Source of the DNA: RGIG3513 sp045658985
GTDB lineage: Bacteria > Bacillota > Clostridia > Oscillospirales > Butyricicoccaceae
Length of the DNA: 34,638 bases
Reading direction: 5' to 3'
Assembly (NCBI GenBank): GCA_045658985.1
Contig: JAZOWC010000071.1
Coordinates: 1 to 34,638 of the forward strand
Shown: one piece after another, positions 15,594 through 22,303 of the stretch
How the letters are laid out: every line of letters begins with the position of its first letter
Numbering within the stretch: the stretch's first letter is position 1
The notes under the pieces: model-generated
What the model was told of the DNA's origin: nothing
What the model saw: only the letters and a program-made list of their open reading frames with translations
The model's database searches: none
Made by a program: the position numbers and the translations under genes

Positions 15594-16238
15594 TTATACC
15601 TCCTTGTGTGTACCCGTTACAGAATAGATCACCCACTCGGCAATATTGGTTGCATGATCTCCGATGCGTTCAAAATACTTGGAAATCATCAGCAGATCCA
15701 GAGCAAACCCTCCGTCGGTGGGATTTTCTGCTATCAAAGCTATTATATCACATTTCATTCTGGAAAAATAGTCGTCCACGATATCATCACGGGCAATTAC
15801 TTTTTCTGCCAGAGCGATATCCTTCTTTACGAATGCGTCTACGCTCTCCATTACCATTTCGATGGTTGCGTGAGCCATTTCTTCGATCAGCTCCATACCG
15901 TCCATGGTGTGACCGCTGAGGAATGTTACTATCTCCGCAATATCCTCTGCCTGATCGCCGATACGCTCCATATCGGTGATCATCTTCAGCGCCGCAGAGA
16001 TCAGACGGAGATCTTTGGCAACCGGCTGCTGATGAAGCAGGAGCTTCATACAGCGGCTCTCAATGTCGCGCTCCATCAGATCGATGGCACCGCTGTTTGC
16101 TCTGACTCGTGCGGCAAGTTCCGCATCACCGTTGGTGAGCGCTTTGGCCGCGGATGCAATGGCTTCTTCGCACATGGCACCCATTTCTATGATTTCACGG
16201 TTCAGCTCATAGAGCTGCTGATCAAATCTGTTTCTCAT
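15594..16238 (-). CDS. phoU: Phosphate signalling protein PhoU
   Basis: A 214-residue all-helical protein with two PhoU repeats, each with a metal-site segment: DMERIGDQAEDIAE in the first and YFERIGDHATNIAEW in the second. PhoU links Pst transporter activity to PhoR signalling and represses the regulon when phosphate is sufficient. The ATG follows AAAGGAGG, 11 bp after pstB. Confidence 0.96.
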   Translation of the reverse strand: MRNRFDQQLYELNREIIEMGAMCEEAIASAAKALTNGDAELAARVRANSGAIDLMERDIESRCMKLLLHQQPVAKDLRLISAALKMITDMERIGDQAEDIAEIVTFLSGHTMDGMELIEEMAHATIEMVMESVDAFVKKDIALAEKVIARDDIVDDYFSRMKCDIIALIAENPTDGGFALDLLMISKYFERIGDHATNIAEWVIYSVTGTHKEV

Positions 16239-16249
16239 AACTTCCTCCT

Positions 16250-17002
16250 TTAACCGAATCGACCGGTAATGTAATCTTCGGTACGCTGATCCTTGGGCTG
16301 AGAGAAGATGTCGTCGGTCTTGCCGAACTCCACCAGCTCGCCCAGCAGGAAGAATGCGGTATGGTCGGAGACGCGTACGGCCTGCTGCATATTGTGGGTA
16401 ACCATAACGATGGTGTATTTTTCTCTCAGCTCCATGACCAGCTCCTCAATGCGGGAGGTGGAGATAGGGTCGAGGGCGGAGGTGGGCTCGTCCATCAGCA
16501 GGACTTTAGGCTCAACAGCCAGCGCTCTTGCAATGCACAGACGCTGCTGCTGACCGCCGGACATACCGAGGGCATTTTTCTTCAGTCTGTCCTTGACTTC
16601 GTCCCAGATAGCGGCATCCCGCAGAGCGCGCTCTACGATCTCGTCCAGCTCCACGCGGTTGGTGATACCGTGGGTGCGGGGGCCGTAGGCGATGTTGTCA
16701 TAAATACTCATGGGGAAAGGATTGGGCTTCTGGAACACCATGCCGATCTCCTTGCGCAGATTGTTCACGTCCACGTCTTTGGAGAAAATATCGATGCCCT
16801 CGTAGCGAATATCACCGGTGATCTTTACGCCGGAAATCAGGTCGTTCATGCGGTTGAGGGTCTTGAGGAAGGTGGACTTGCCGCAGCCTGAAGGGCCGAT
16901 GAATGCGGTAATACTCTTTTCGGGAATGTCTATACTCACGTTTTTCAGTGCCTGATGGTCGCCGTACCACAGACACATATCTTTTACAGAGATAATACTC
17001 AT
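16250..17002 (-). CDS. pstB: Phosphate ABC transporter ATP-binding protein PstB
   Basis: A 250-residue ABC ATPase that powers high-affinity phosphate import with PstA and PstC. Walker A GPSGCGKS at 36-43, the PstB-typical QKPNPFPMSIYDNIAYGPR segment at about 91-109, signature LGMSGGQ at 145-151, Walker B VLLMDEP at 167-173 and the switch His in MVTHNMQQA. It overlaps pstA by 4 bp. Confidence 0.97.
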   Translation of the reverse strand: MSIISVKDMCLWYGDHQALKNVSIDIPEKSITAFIGPSGCGKSTFLKTLNRMNDLISGVKITGDIRYEGIDIFSKDVDVNNLRKEIGMVFQKPNPFPMSIYDNIAYGPRTHGITNRVELDEIVERALRDAAIWDEVKDRLKKNALGMSGGQQQRLCIARALAVEPKVLLMDEPTSALDPISTSRIEELVMELREKYTIVMVTHNMQQAVRVSDHTAFFLLGELVEFGKTDDIFSQPKDQRTEDYITGRFG

Positions 17003-17856
17003 AAACTTCTCCTTTTTGCAAAATATTTTTGCACCAAAGTCGCTGCAAAGTTGATCAGAACGGTCAGAACCATCAGGATTGCGGCAATGGCGAATGCCAC
17101 ACCGAACTCACCCCGTTCCTTTGCATAGACGTAGAGGGCGACAGTCAGCGTTGCGCCAGGTGCAGCCAAGCCGTTGATAATGCCGTTGAGGGCATGGGCA
17201 AAGCCGGCGGTAAAAAGCAATGCCGCAGACTCGCCGAGAATACGTCCCACAGACAGAATGCACCCCGTGATGACACCGTCCACGCAGCCGGGCAGAACCA
17301 CGGTGCGGACAACGCGCCACTTGCCCGCGCCCAGACCGAATGCACCTTCGCGGTAGGATTGCGGAACGGTCTTGAGACTCTCCTGAGTGGTACGCATGAT
17401 GGTAGGCAGATTCATAATTGCCAGAGTCAGCGCACCCGCCATCAGGCAGGTTCCCATATGATTGGAGAACAGCAGCATACCCACCAGACCGTAGATGATG
17501 GAGGGAATACCGGAGAGGGTCTCGGCGGCATATTCGATGATGCCGACGATCTTCTTGTTGGATGCGTATTCGGTCAGGTATATAGCCGCACCCACGCCCA
17601 GAGGCAGGACGATGAGCAGGGTTGCCAGCACGATATAGACTGTGTTAAGAATATCGGGAAGAATGCCGATGCGATCGGTCAGGTAGCTGGGCTTGGTGGA
17701 GAGCAGCTCCCATGTGATGTTCGGAACACCACGTACAAGCACGTATATCAGCAAAAACAGCACCAGAGCGGCAGTCAAACCGACCGACAACAGCATCAGC
17801 GCTTTCATCAGCTTGTCAAAGCCTTTTCTCTTTTTGGATAATGATTGCTTTGGCAT
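16999..17856 (-). CDS. pstA: Phosphate ABC transporter permease PstA
   Basis: A 285-residue permease with about six membrane segments and the BPD_transp_1 domain. It has the PstA features GIVPGIPSI-like LSGIPSIIYGLVG, the AESLKTVPQSYREGAFGLGAGKW-type coupling region, and GRILGESAALLFTAG. The coupling loop contacts PstB. It starts 3 bp after pstC behind an AAAGGAG ribosome site. Confidence 0.96.
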   Translation of the reverse strand: MPKQSLSKKRKGFDKLMKALMLLSVGLTAALVLFLLIYVLVRGVPNITWELLSTKPSYLTDRIGILPDILNTVYIVLATLLIVLPLGVGAAIYLTEYASNKKIVGIIEYAAETLSGIPSIIYGLVGMLLFSNHMGTCLMAGALTLAIMNLPTIMRTTQESLKTVPQSYREGAFGLGAGKWRVVRTVVLPGCVDGVITGCILSVGRILGESAALLFTAGFAHALNGIINGLAAPGATLTVALYVYAKERGEFGVAFAIAAILMVLTVLINFAATLVQKYFAKRRSL

Positions 17857-17859
17857 AAT

Positions 17860-18837
17860 TTACTCCTTTTCCCGCTTGAGGAAGAAGTTCAGCGTGGCGT
17901 TAATGAGCATAATAAACAGAAAGAGCACCAGTGCGATGGAGAACAGCGCCTGTCTCTGCAGGCCGCCGGAATAAGCCATCTCACCGGACACCGCCGTGGT
18001 CAGAAAACGAACGCTCTGGAACAGCGAATCGGGCATATTGGGTACGTTGCCGGCAACCATCATAACCGCCATAGCCTCACCGATGGCACGGCCTACGCCC
18101 AGCACGACCGCTGCCGCGATACCGCTTTTTGCGGCAGGGACAGAAACCCTGAAGTAGGTCTCGATAGGTGTTGCGCCAAGGGCGAGGGAAGCATCTTCGT
18201 ACCCTTTGGGCACTGCATCCAGCGCGGTAACAGACATCTTGATGATGGAGGGCAGGATCATAATTGCCAGAACGATGATGGCGGCAAGCAAGCTTGCGCC
18301 GTCAGGCACGTTGAAAATCTTCCTGATGCCCGGGACAAGAACCAGCATACCCACCAGACCGTAAACCACAGAAGGGATGCCTGCAAGCAGGCTGATTGCG
18401 GACTGCATCACGGATTTCACCTTGGGAGAGGCCAGTTTGGACAGATACACCGCGGTCATAAAGCCAATGGGAACGCCGATCAGTATAGCACCGGCGGTGC
18501 CGTAGATGCTGGTCAGGATGAATGGGAGGATGCCGTATTTCGGCTCGGCTGCTGTGGATGCCCATTCTTTGCCGAACAGGAAGTCAATGAGACCGATCTC
18601 ACGGATTGCGGGAATACCGGAGATCACAAGATAGACGGTGATCAGCAGAACGCAGCCTACAGTGATCAGACCAAGCAGAAGAAAGATGATGTGGATCATT
18701 CGCTCGGTATATTTTGCCCATTCCCGCTTAGATGCCTTTTTTCGTACCAGATTAATTGCTTCATATCTGGACTCCAGCAGTTCGTCTTGAAATGCCTTAG
18801 CGTTTTCTTCGTATGGGCGATGTTCTTGTTTTTTCAT
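17860..18837 (-). CDS. pstC: Phosphate ABC transporter permease PstC
   Basis: A 325-residue permease with an N-terminal cytosolic extension of about 45 charged residues and about six membrane segments. Typical PstC features: FLFGKEW followed by KYGILPFILTSIYGT, AGIPSVVYGLVG, AVPKGYEDASLALGATP and GVGRAIGEAMAVMMVAGN. It is paired with PstA. It follows pstS after a 62-bp gap that contains a strong hairpin. Confidence 0.96.
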   Translation of the reverse strand: MKKQEHRPYEENAKAFQDELLESRYEAINLVRKKASKREWAKYTERMIHIIFLLLGLITVGCVLLITVYLVISGIPAIREIGLIDFLFGKEWASTAAEPKYGILPFILTSIYGTAGAILIGVPIGFMTAVYLSKLASPKVKSVMQSAISLLAGIPSVVYGLVGMLVLVPGIRKIFNVPDGASLLAAIIVLAIMILPSIIKMSVTALDAVPKGYEDASLALGATPIETYFRVSVPAAKSGIAAAVVLGVGRAIGEAMAVMMVAGNVPNMPDSLFQSVRFLTTAVSGEMAYSGGLQRQALFSIALVLFLFIMLINATLNFFLKREKE

Positions 18838-18860
18838 AAATAGATCCTCACAGCAGAGTA

Positions 18861-18886
18861 GCGACGGTCATCTGAATAACCGTCGC
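18861..18886 (-). other. Hairpin in the pstS-pstC gap (mRNA processing or stabilising element)
   Basis: GCGACGGT (18861-18868) and ACCGTCGC (18879-18886) form a perfect 8-bp GC-rich stem directly after the pstS stop. In the direction of transcription (minus) no U-run follows, so most transcription should continue into pstC. Such a hairpin could protect the pstS 3' end, raising binding-protein output over permease output. A T-rich tail does exist on the plus strand, but no plus-strand gene precedes it. Confidence 0.65.
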
Positions 18887-18899
18887 TTTTGCGTTTTTC

Positions 18900-19700
18900 T
18901 CAGTTAGCGGGTACAACACCGGCTGCGGAGATGATCACGTTGGCATCAGCGGAGGTGATGTAGTCGAAGAACTTCCGGGCAGCTTCGCTCAGCTTTGCAT
19001 CGGTCTTGGTCACCAGCACGAAGGGGCGCTGCACCACATAGCTGCCGTCCTTGATGGTTTCTTCGGTGGGAGCAACACCGTCCACAGTCACAGCCTTGAC
19101 GGTGTCCTTGACGGAGGCCACGGAGGCGTAGCCGATGGCACCGGGGTTCTGAGATACCGTAGTGATGACGTCACCGGTGCTCGTCAGCTCCTGACGATAC
19201 TGGCATTTGTCCTCAATGTCAGCAATTTCCTCAAATCCACTGCGGGTGCCGCTGCCTGCTTCACGGCCGATGAGCACGATCTCGGCATCATTGCCGCCGA
19301 GCGCGGACCAGTTGGTGATCTCGCCGGTGTAGATCTTGGCGATGGTCTCAAGGCTCAGGTTGCTGACAGGATTTTCGGGATGAACGATGATGGCAATGCC
19401 GTCGTAGGCCAGAACAGTACCAGTCAGACCAGCGGCTTTTTCCTCGTCCTTCAGATCACGGGAAGAAAGACCGATGTCGCAGCGGCCCTCCTGAACCGCC
19501 TTGATGCCGCTGCCGGAGCCGGTGGGGTTGTAAGTAAAGCTGATGCCGGTGTCATTCTGGAACGCTTCGCCCAGAGCGCCGATCACCTTCTCCATAGAGG
19601 TGGAACCGTCGGTTGTGACAGAGCCGGTAGTTTTGCCGCAGCCTGCAAGCATGGAGAGAACCAGAACTGCGGTCATCATAATAGCAAGAATCTTTTTCAT
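18900..19700 (-). CDS. pstS: Phosphate-binding lipoprotein PstS
   Basis: A 266-residue periplasmic-type binding protein that captures phosphate for PstABC. A lipoprotein signal (MKKILAIMMTAVLVL, lipobox LAGC) puts the lipidated Cys at 21. Phosphate-binding motifs are DGSTSM near 31-36, YNPTGSGSGIKA, DIGLSSRDLK and GREAGSGTRSGFEE. AAAGGAG lies 8-9 nt before the ATG. First gene of the pst-phoU-phoBR operon; the upstream region carries a 10-bp direct repeat that may be the PhoB site. Confidence 0.96.
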   Translation of the reverse strand: MKKILAIMMTAVLVLSMLAGCGKTTGSVTTDGSTSMEKVIGALGEAFQNDTGISFTYNPTGSGSGIKAVQEGRCDIGLSSRDLKDEEKAAGLTGTVLAYDGIAIIVHPENPVSNLSLETIAKIYTGEITNWSALGGNDAEIVLIGREAGSGTRSGFEEIADIEDKCQYRQELTSTGDVITTVSQNPGAIGYASVASVKDTVKAVTVDGVAPTEETIKDGSYVVQRPFVLVTKTDAKLSEAARKFFDYITSADANVIISAAGVVPAN

Positions 19701-19770
19701 GTTAGTGTCTCCTTTCAGACAACTGTTTTTGTTTGGATTTCCTTGGTACAGTTATCATTTTAGGCTTGAT

Positions 19771-19803
19771 ATGTGAAATCAAAAATACAAGGAATGTGAA
19801 ATC
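19771..19803. promoter_or_regulatory. 10-bp direct repeat upstream of pstS, candidate PhoB/PhoP box
   Basis: ATGTGAAATC occurs twice exactly, at 19771-19780 and 19794-19803, with a 23-bp period (about two helical turns). Read minus, toward pstS, it is GATTTCACAT. Pho regulators bind direct repeats upstream of pst operons, and the -10-like TAAAAT eight bases beyond the proximal copy (minus) fits an activated promoter without a good -35. The repeat is seen; PhoB binding is inferred. Confidence 0.6.
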
Positions 19804-19815
19804 TGCGTCAAATAA

Positions 19816-19861
19816 AAAATACCGCACAGCAGACTGTCAAAAGTCTGTTGTGCGGTATTTT
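19816..19861 (-). terminator. Strong terminator of the XRE regulator gene
   Basis: A 20-bp stem with one wobble pair: the left arm 19816-19835 contains ACCGCACAGCAGACT, the loop is GTCAAA and the right arm is 19842-19861. In the minus direction it ends GCGGTATTTTTTA, a classic U-run. It insulates the pst operon from the regulator gene ending at 19904. Confidence 0.9.
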
Positions 19862-19903
19862 CTGATTACCGGAGCAAAAAGAATAAACGCCCGATTATCC
19901 GTC

Positions 19904-20266
19904 TTATTTTCGGTTGCTGATTTTGGCGCATATGCTCATATCGTTGAGAGTATTGATCAGCGTTTCGCGGCGGCAATCGTCCAGCGCGAGCAGCTTATCG
20001 AGAACCGAGCTGACCTTTTCGCTGCCGATATAGACCTGATTCATCAAGTCAAGGGGCAGATTGCTGTCCACCCTGCCGAGAATATAATCGGCGCTTACGT
20101 TGAAATAATCGGCGGCGCTGCAGACAAAATCCGCGTCCGGATTCCTCTGCCCGGTCTCGTAATTGGATATACTGCTGGAGGCAAGATGTAGTTTTTCGGC
20201 TAATTCTTTTTGTGTCAGGCCCTTGTCCTGACGGAGCTCTGCGAGCATTTCTCCAAAGTACGGCAT
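19904..20266 (-). CDS. XRE-family transcriptional regulator
   Basis: A 120-residue protein with an N-terminal helix-turn-helix at about 5-60 (LTQKELAEKLHLASSSISNYETGQRNPDADFVCSAADYFNVSADYILG is the recognisable region) and a short C-terminal helical region that may dimerise. The start at 20266 (MPYFGEMLAELR) lies 8 nt after GGGAGG; eight upstream in-frame codons cover the ribosome site and were dropped. It is divergent from the sigma-factor operon with a shared 221-bp region that holds TTTCGGTAT words, one of them inside its own promoter, so it probably represses itself and may control the sigma operon. Confidence 0.9.
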   Translation of the reverse strand: MPYFGEMLAELRQDKGLTQKELAEKLHLASSSISNYETGQRNPDADFVCSAADYFNVSADYILGRVDSNLPLDLMNQVYIGSEKVSSVLDKLLALDDCRRETLINTLNDMSICAKISNRK

Positions 20267-20289
20267 GCATATTACCTCCCTGATAGGCA

Positions 20290-20393
20290 ATTATACAATT
20301 TTATACCGAAACCCTTGGTATTTTTATGTAAATGAATACTTATTTTCGGAAATACGCCCTTTGTTATGCGCAAACGGAAATAAATTTCGGTAT
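20290..20393. promoter_or_regulatory. Divergent control region with TTTCGGTAT operator-like words
   Basis: On the minus strand a TATAAT (20295-20290) lies 24 nt upstream of the XRE start codon. Within its spacer region is ATACCGAAA (20303-20311). The same 9-mer in the other orientation, TTTCGGTAT, lies at 20385-20393, and a variant TTTCGGAAAT at 20344-20353. Repeats of one word spread over a divergent promoter are typical of XRE repressor operators. Binding by the neighbouring regulator is inferred. Confidence 0.55.
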
Positions 20394-20487
20394 TTGTTAT
20401 ATGCCCAAAACGCCGCGGAAAAATTTGGGGAAAAAAGTGTTTCGTTTTGGGGGTGTCAACCGTTTATTGTATAGAAGGGGTGGGGAT

Positions 20488-21060
20488 GTGAAAGTTACAG
20501 AAAAAGAAAAACTTCAAAACCGAGAGCTGATTGCATGCTTGTACGAGCAGTACAAAAACTATATGTATTCTCTTGCGGTCAAGTACGCCGAAGGTCACCA
20601 GGACTGTGACGATATAGTGCAGGACGCGGTGATGCGCTTGATTCATAACGCCGACACTCTCGAGAGGCTGGATGAAGGGCGTATCGTGGCATACATCAAC
20701 CTGACAGTGCGGAGCACGGCGTTGGATTTCTTGGATAGCAAAAAAATCTGCAGCAAATATTTCGACTCCGAGCTCCAAGACCATGTGACCTATCTCGAAA
20801 ACCCAAGCGGATGGGAAAATACGGTGGAGGAAGCTTTTATCAAAGCCGAGAGAAACAGCGCCGTACACAGGGCTATGCAGCGAGTGCCCGAGCGATTTCG
20901 GCTGCTCCTCATAGGCAAATACTACCTTGGCCTTGATGACGGAGAGCTGCTGGTTTTTCGCGGGTGTCAAGTACAAAGCTTGCGCAGCCTGATGACCCGC
21001 GCAAGACGAATTCTGCAAAAAGAACTGAGAAAGGAGGGAATTACCGATGAAAAATATTAA
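20488..21060 (+). CDS. Sigma-70 family (ECF-type) RNA polymerase sigma factor
   Basis: A 190-residue sigma factor with only regions 2 and 4, as in ECF sigmas. Region 2 spans about 15-85 (LYEQYKNYMYSLAVKYAEGHQDCDDIVQDAVMRL region; the DDIVQDAV core contacts polymerase) and region 4 about 130-185 (VPERFRLLLIGKYYLGLDD, then SLRSLMTRARRIL). I chose the GTG at 20488 because AAGGGGTGGGG lies just upstream and region 2 begins soon after; the ATG at 20332 adds 52 unconserved residues through the operator region. It overlaps the next gene by 14 bp, the usual sigma/anti-sigma coupling. Confidence 0.88.
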   Translation: MKVTEKEKLQNRELIACLYEQYKNYMYSLAVKYAEGHQDCDDIVQDAVMRLIHNADTLERLDEGRIVAYINLTVRSTALDFLDSKKICSKYFDSELQDHVTYLENPSGWENTVEEAFIKAERNSAVHRAMQRVPERFRLLLIGKYYLGLDDGELLVFRGCQVQSLRSLMTRARRILQKELRKEGITDEKY

Positions 21061-21766
21061 ACAAGAGAAAGGGGGAAAGATGGACCGTTTTTTGAGATCC
21101 GTATTGGAACCTGCGGCAGATGAGTATCTGGACGGGGTTATATTCTGCGCCAAGTATCCCGAGAGTACCATTCCGCCGCATCTGGACAAAAAGTGCAGGA
21201 ATATAATAGCGGGCAAACCATGCTGCCTGCTCAAAAGCATAATAAAAGTGATCATGGTAGCGGCAGTATCGGTGTCCATGATGGCAGCATCGAGTTTTGC
21301 CGTATACACCGGCGTAAAACAAGGACTGCTTATGAAGCTCGAAACAGAGCCTGAAGGAAGCAGGATAAGTTTTGTCGGTGAGGATGTCGAGCCTGCACCC
21401 GCATTGTCAACACCCGGCAAAATCCAATTGTCCTATATCCCGGACGGATTTGAATGTGTAAAGAAAACAGATGATTATGTGATTTATTTTGATAAAAGTG
21501 GGAATAGTGTCATGGTGGAGAAATATAGTGTAAGTTCTCGAGCGGCACTATTGAAAGATACGGAGAATGCAGGTGTCACGCTTGTATCATACGACGATTA
21601 TGAAGGATACAAATGTGTTGGGAATAGTATATCTAACGGACGAATGCAAGTATCGCTTGTCATATTTGATCACAACGACAACATAATATACAATTTAACT
21701 TCTATTGGGATTGAAAAATCAGAGATAGATAAAATTTGGGAGGGGATTATTAATGAAAACCATTAG
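21047..21766 (+). CDS. Membrane anti-sigma-like protein with DUF4367-type domain
   Basis: A 239-residue protein: a short cytosolic N-terminus of about 60 residues, one membrane segment at about 63-88 (IIKVIMVAAVSVSMMAASSFAVY), and an extracytoplasmic region from about 120 on that opens QLSYIPDGFECVK, the look of DUF4367 domains. Position, 14-bp overlap with the sigma gene and topology suggest it holds the sigma factor at the membrane and senses something outside; this is inference, since the N-terminus lacks a clear zinc-binding anti-sigma motif. The start at 21047 has AAAGGAGGG upstream; a second good ribosome site precedes an ATG at 21080. The second half of the gene is visibly AT-richer than the core genes. 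Confidence 0.8.
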   Translation: MKNIKQEKGGKMDRFLRSVLEPAADEYLDGVIFCAKYPESTIPPHLDKKCRNIIAGKPCCLLKSIIKVIMVAAVSVSMMAASSFAVYTGVKQGLLMKLETEPEGSRISFVGEDVEPAPALSTPGKIQLSYIPDGFECVKKTDDYVIYFDKSGNSVMVEKYSVSSRAALLKDTENAGVTLVSYDDYEGYKCVGNSISNGRMQVSLVIFDHNDNIIYNLTSIGIEKSEIDKIWEGIINENH

Positions 21767-22151
21767 TATAAAATGCACATTATCTGTAGTTTTGAGTATA
21801 TTTTTAGCGATAGCAATGTTTACTCCTATAGTGTACGCAGCGGAACCCAGATATACAGATTTAGTAAGTGCTTACTGTGACTTGAACATCGTTGGTGGTA
21901 CAGCGGAATGCGTTGCGAGAGCAATTGGAAGAACTAGAGATAACATTTATCGCATTACTATGGTCCTTTATCAGGATGACAATGACTATGCTTCTTGGGA
22001 AGCGCAAGATTTGCTCAGTGTAGAATTGAACGAAACTTGCTACGTAACGAGGGATCACGAATACTACGTTGGTATCTATGTTGCCGTATATGATCCCAAC
22101 GGTAACTTTATTGAAGATGCAATAGCCTATACCGGTACATACTATTATTAA
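21753..22151 (+). CDS. Small secreted protein of the sigma operon (unknown function)
   Basis: A 132-residue protein with a Sec signal peptide (residues 1 to about 29, cleavage near IVYA-AEP). The mature part, about 103 residues, is beta-rich: YTDLVSAYCDLNIVGGTAECVARAIG, then strands ending in YVGIYVAVYDPNG and AYTGTYYY. This resembles small Ig-like secreted proteins common in Firmicutes, but I do not recognise a named family. Two Cys (about 42 and 53) could form a disulfide. It overlaps the anti-sigma gene by 14 bp, so it is the likely effector or cue of the sigma system. AT-rich compared with flanking genes, suggesting acquisition. Confidence 0.8.
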   Translation: MKTISIKCTLSVVLSIFLAIAMFTPIVYAAEPRYTDLVSAYCDLNIVGGTAECVARAIGRTRDNIYRITMVLYQDDNDYASWEAQDLLSVELNETCYVTRDHEYYVGIYVAVYDPNGNFIEDAIAYTGTYYY

Positions 22152-22166
22152 TATGCATCAATAATC

Positions 22167-22193
22167 AAAAAGCTCCCGTATGGGAGCTTTTTT
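22167..22193 (+). terminator. Terminator of the sigma/anti-sigma/secreted-protein operon
   Basis: AAAAAGCTCCC (22167-22177), loop GTAT, GGGAGCTTTTTT (22182-22193). It is symmetric enough to work on both strands, but only the plus-strand operon ends here. Confidence 0.9.
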
Positions 22194-22238
22194 GAGTTCT
22201 GCAGGGCAAATTTTTTGTTACTTTTTTGTTACTTTTTG

Positions 22239-22268
22239 TTGATTTGGGTCGGTTTTTTGTGGTACAAT
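22239..22268 (+). promoter_or_regulatory. Promoter of the M23/SLH gene
   Basis: TTGATT (22239-22244), an 18-nt spacer and TACAAT (22263-22268), with TGG just before the -10 (extended -10). Upstream is a T-rich stretch holding two copies of TTTTTTGTTAC (22211-22232). Confidence 0.65.
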
Positions 22269-22303
22269 ACTCCCATCACTACAAAAAAAGGACTGTTTTT
22301 TAT

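Noticed and set aside
18861..18898. Hairpin after pstS as a full terminator
   Set aside because: The U-run is only on the plus strand, where no gene precedes it; in the transcribed direction it has none.
20332..20487. Upstream extension of the sigma factor from an ATG at 20332
   Set aside because: The 52 extra residues cover the operator-like region and resemble no sigma domain; a good ribosome site supports the GTG at 20488.
20464..21420. 318-codon minus-strand ORF opposite the sigma and anti-sigma genes
   Set aside because: The plus-strand genes have clear sigma regions 2 and 4, ribosome sites and coupled overlaps; the antisense product has no recognisable domain.
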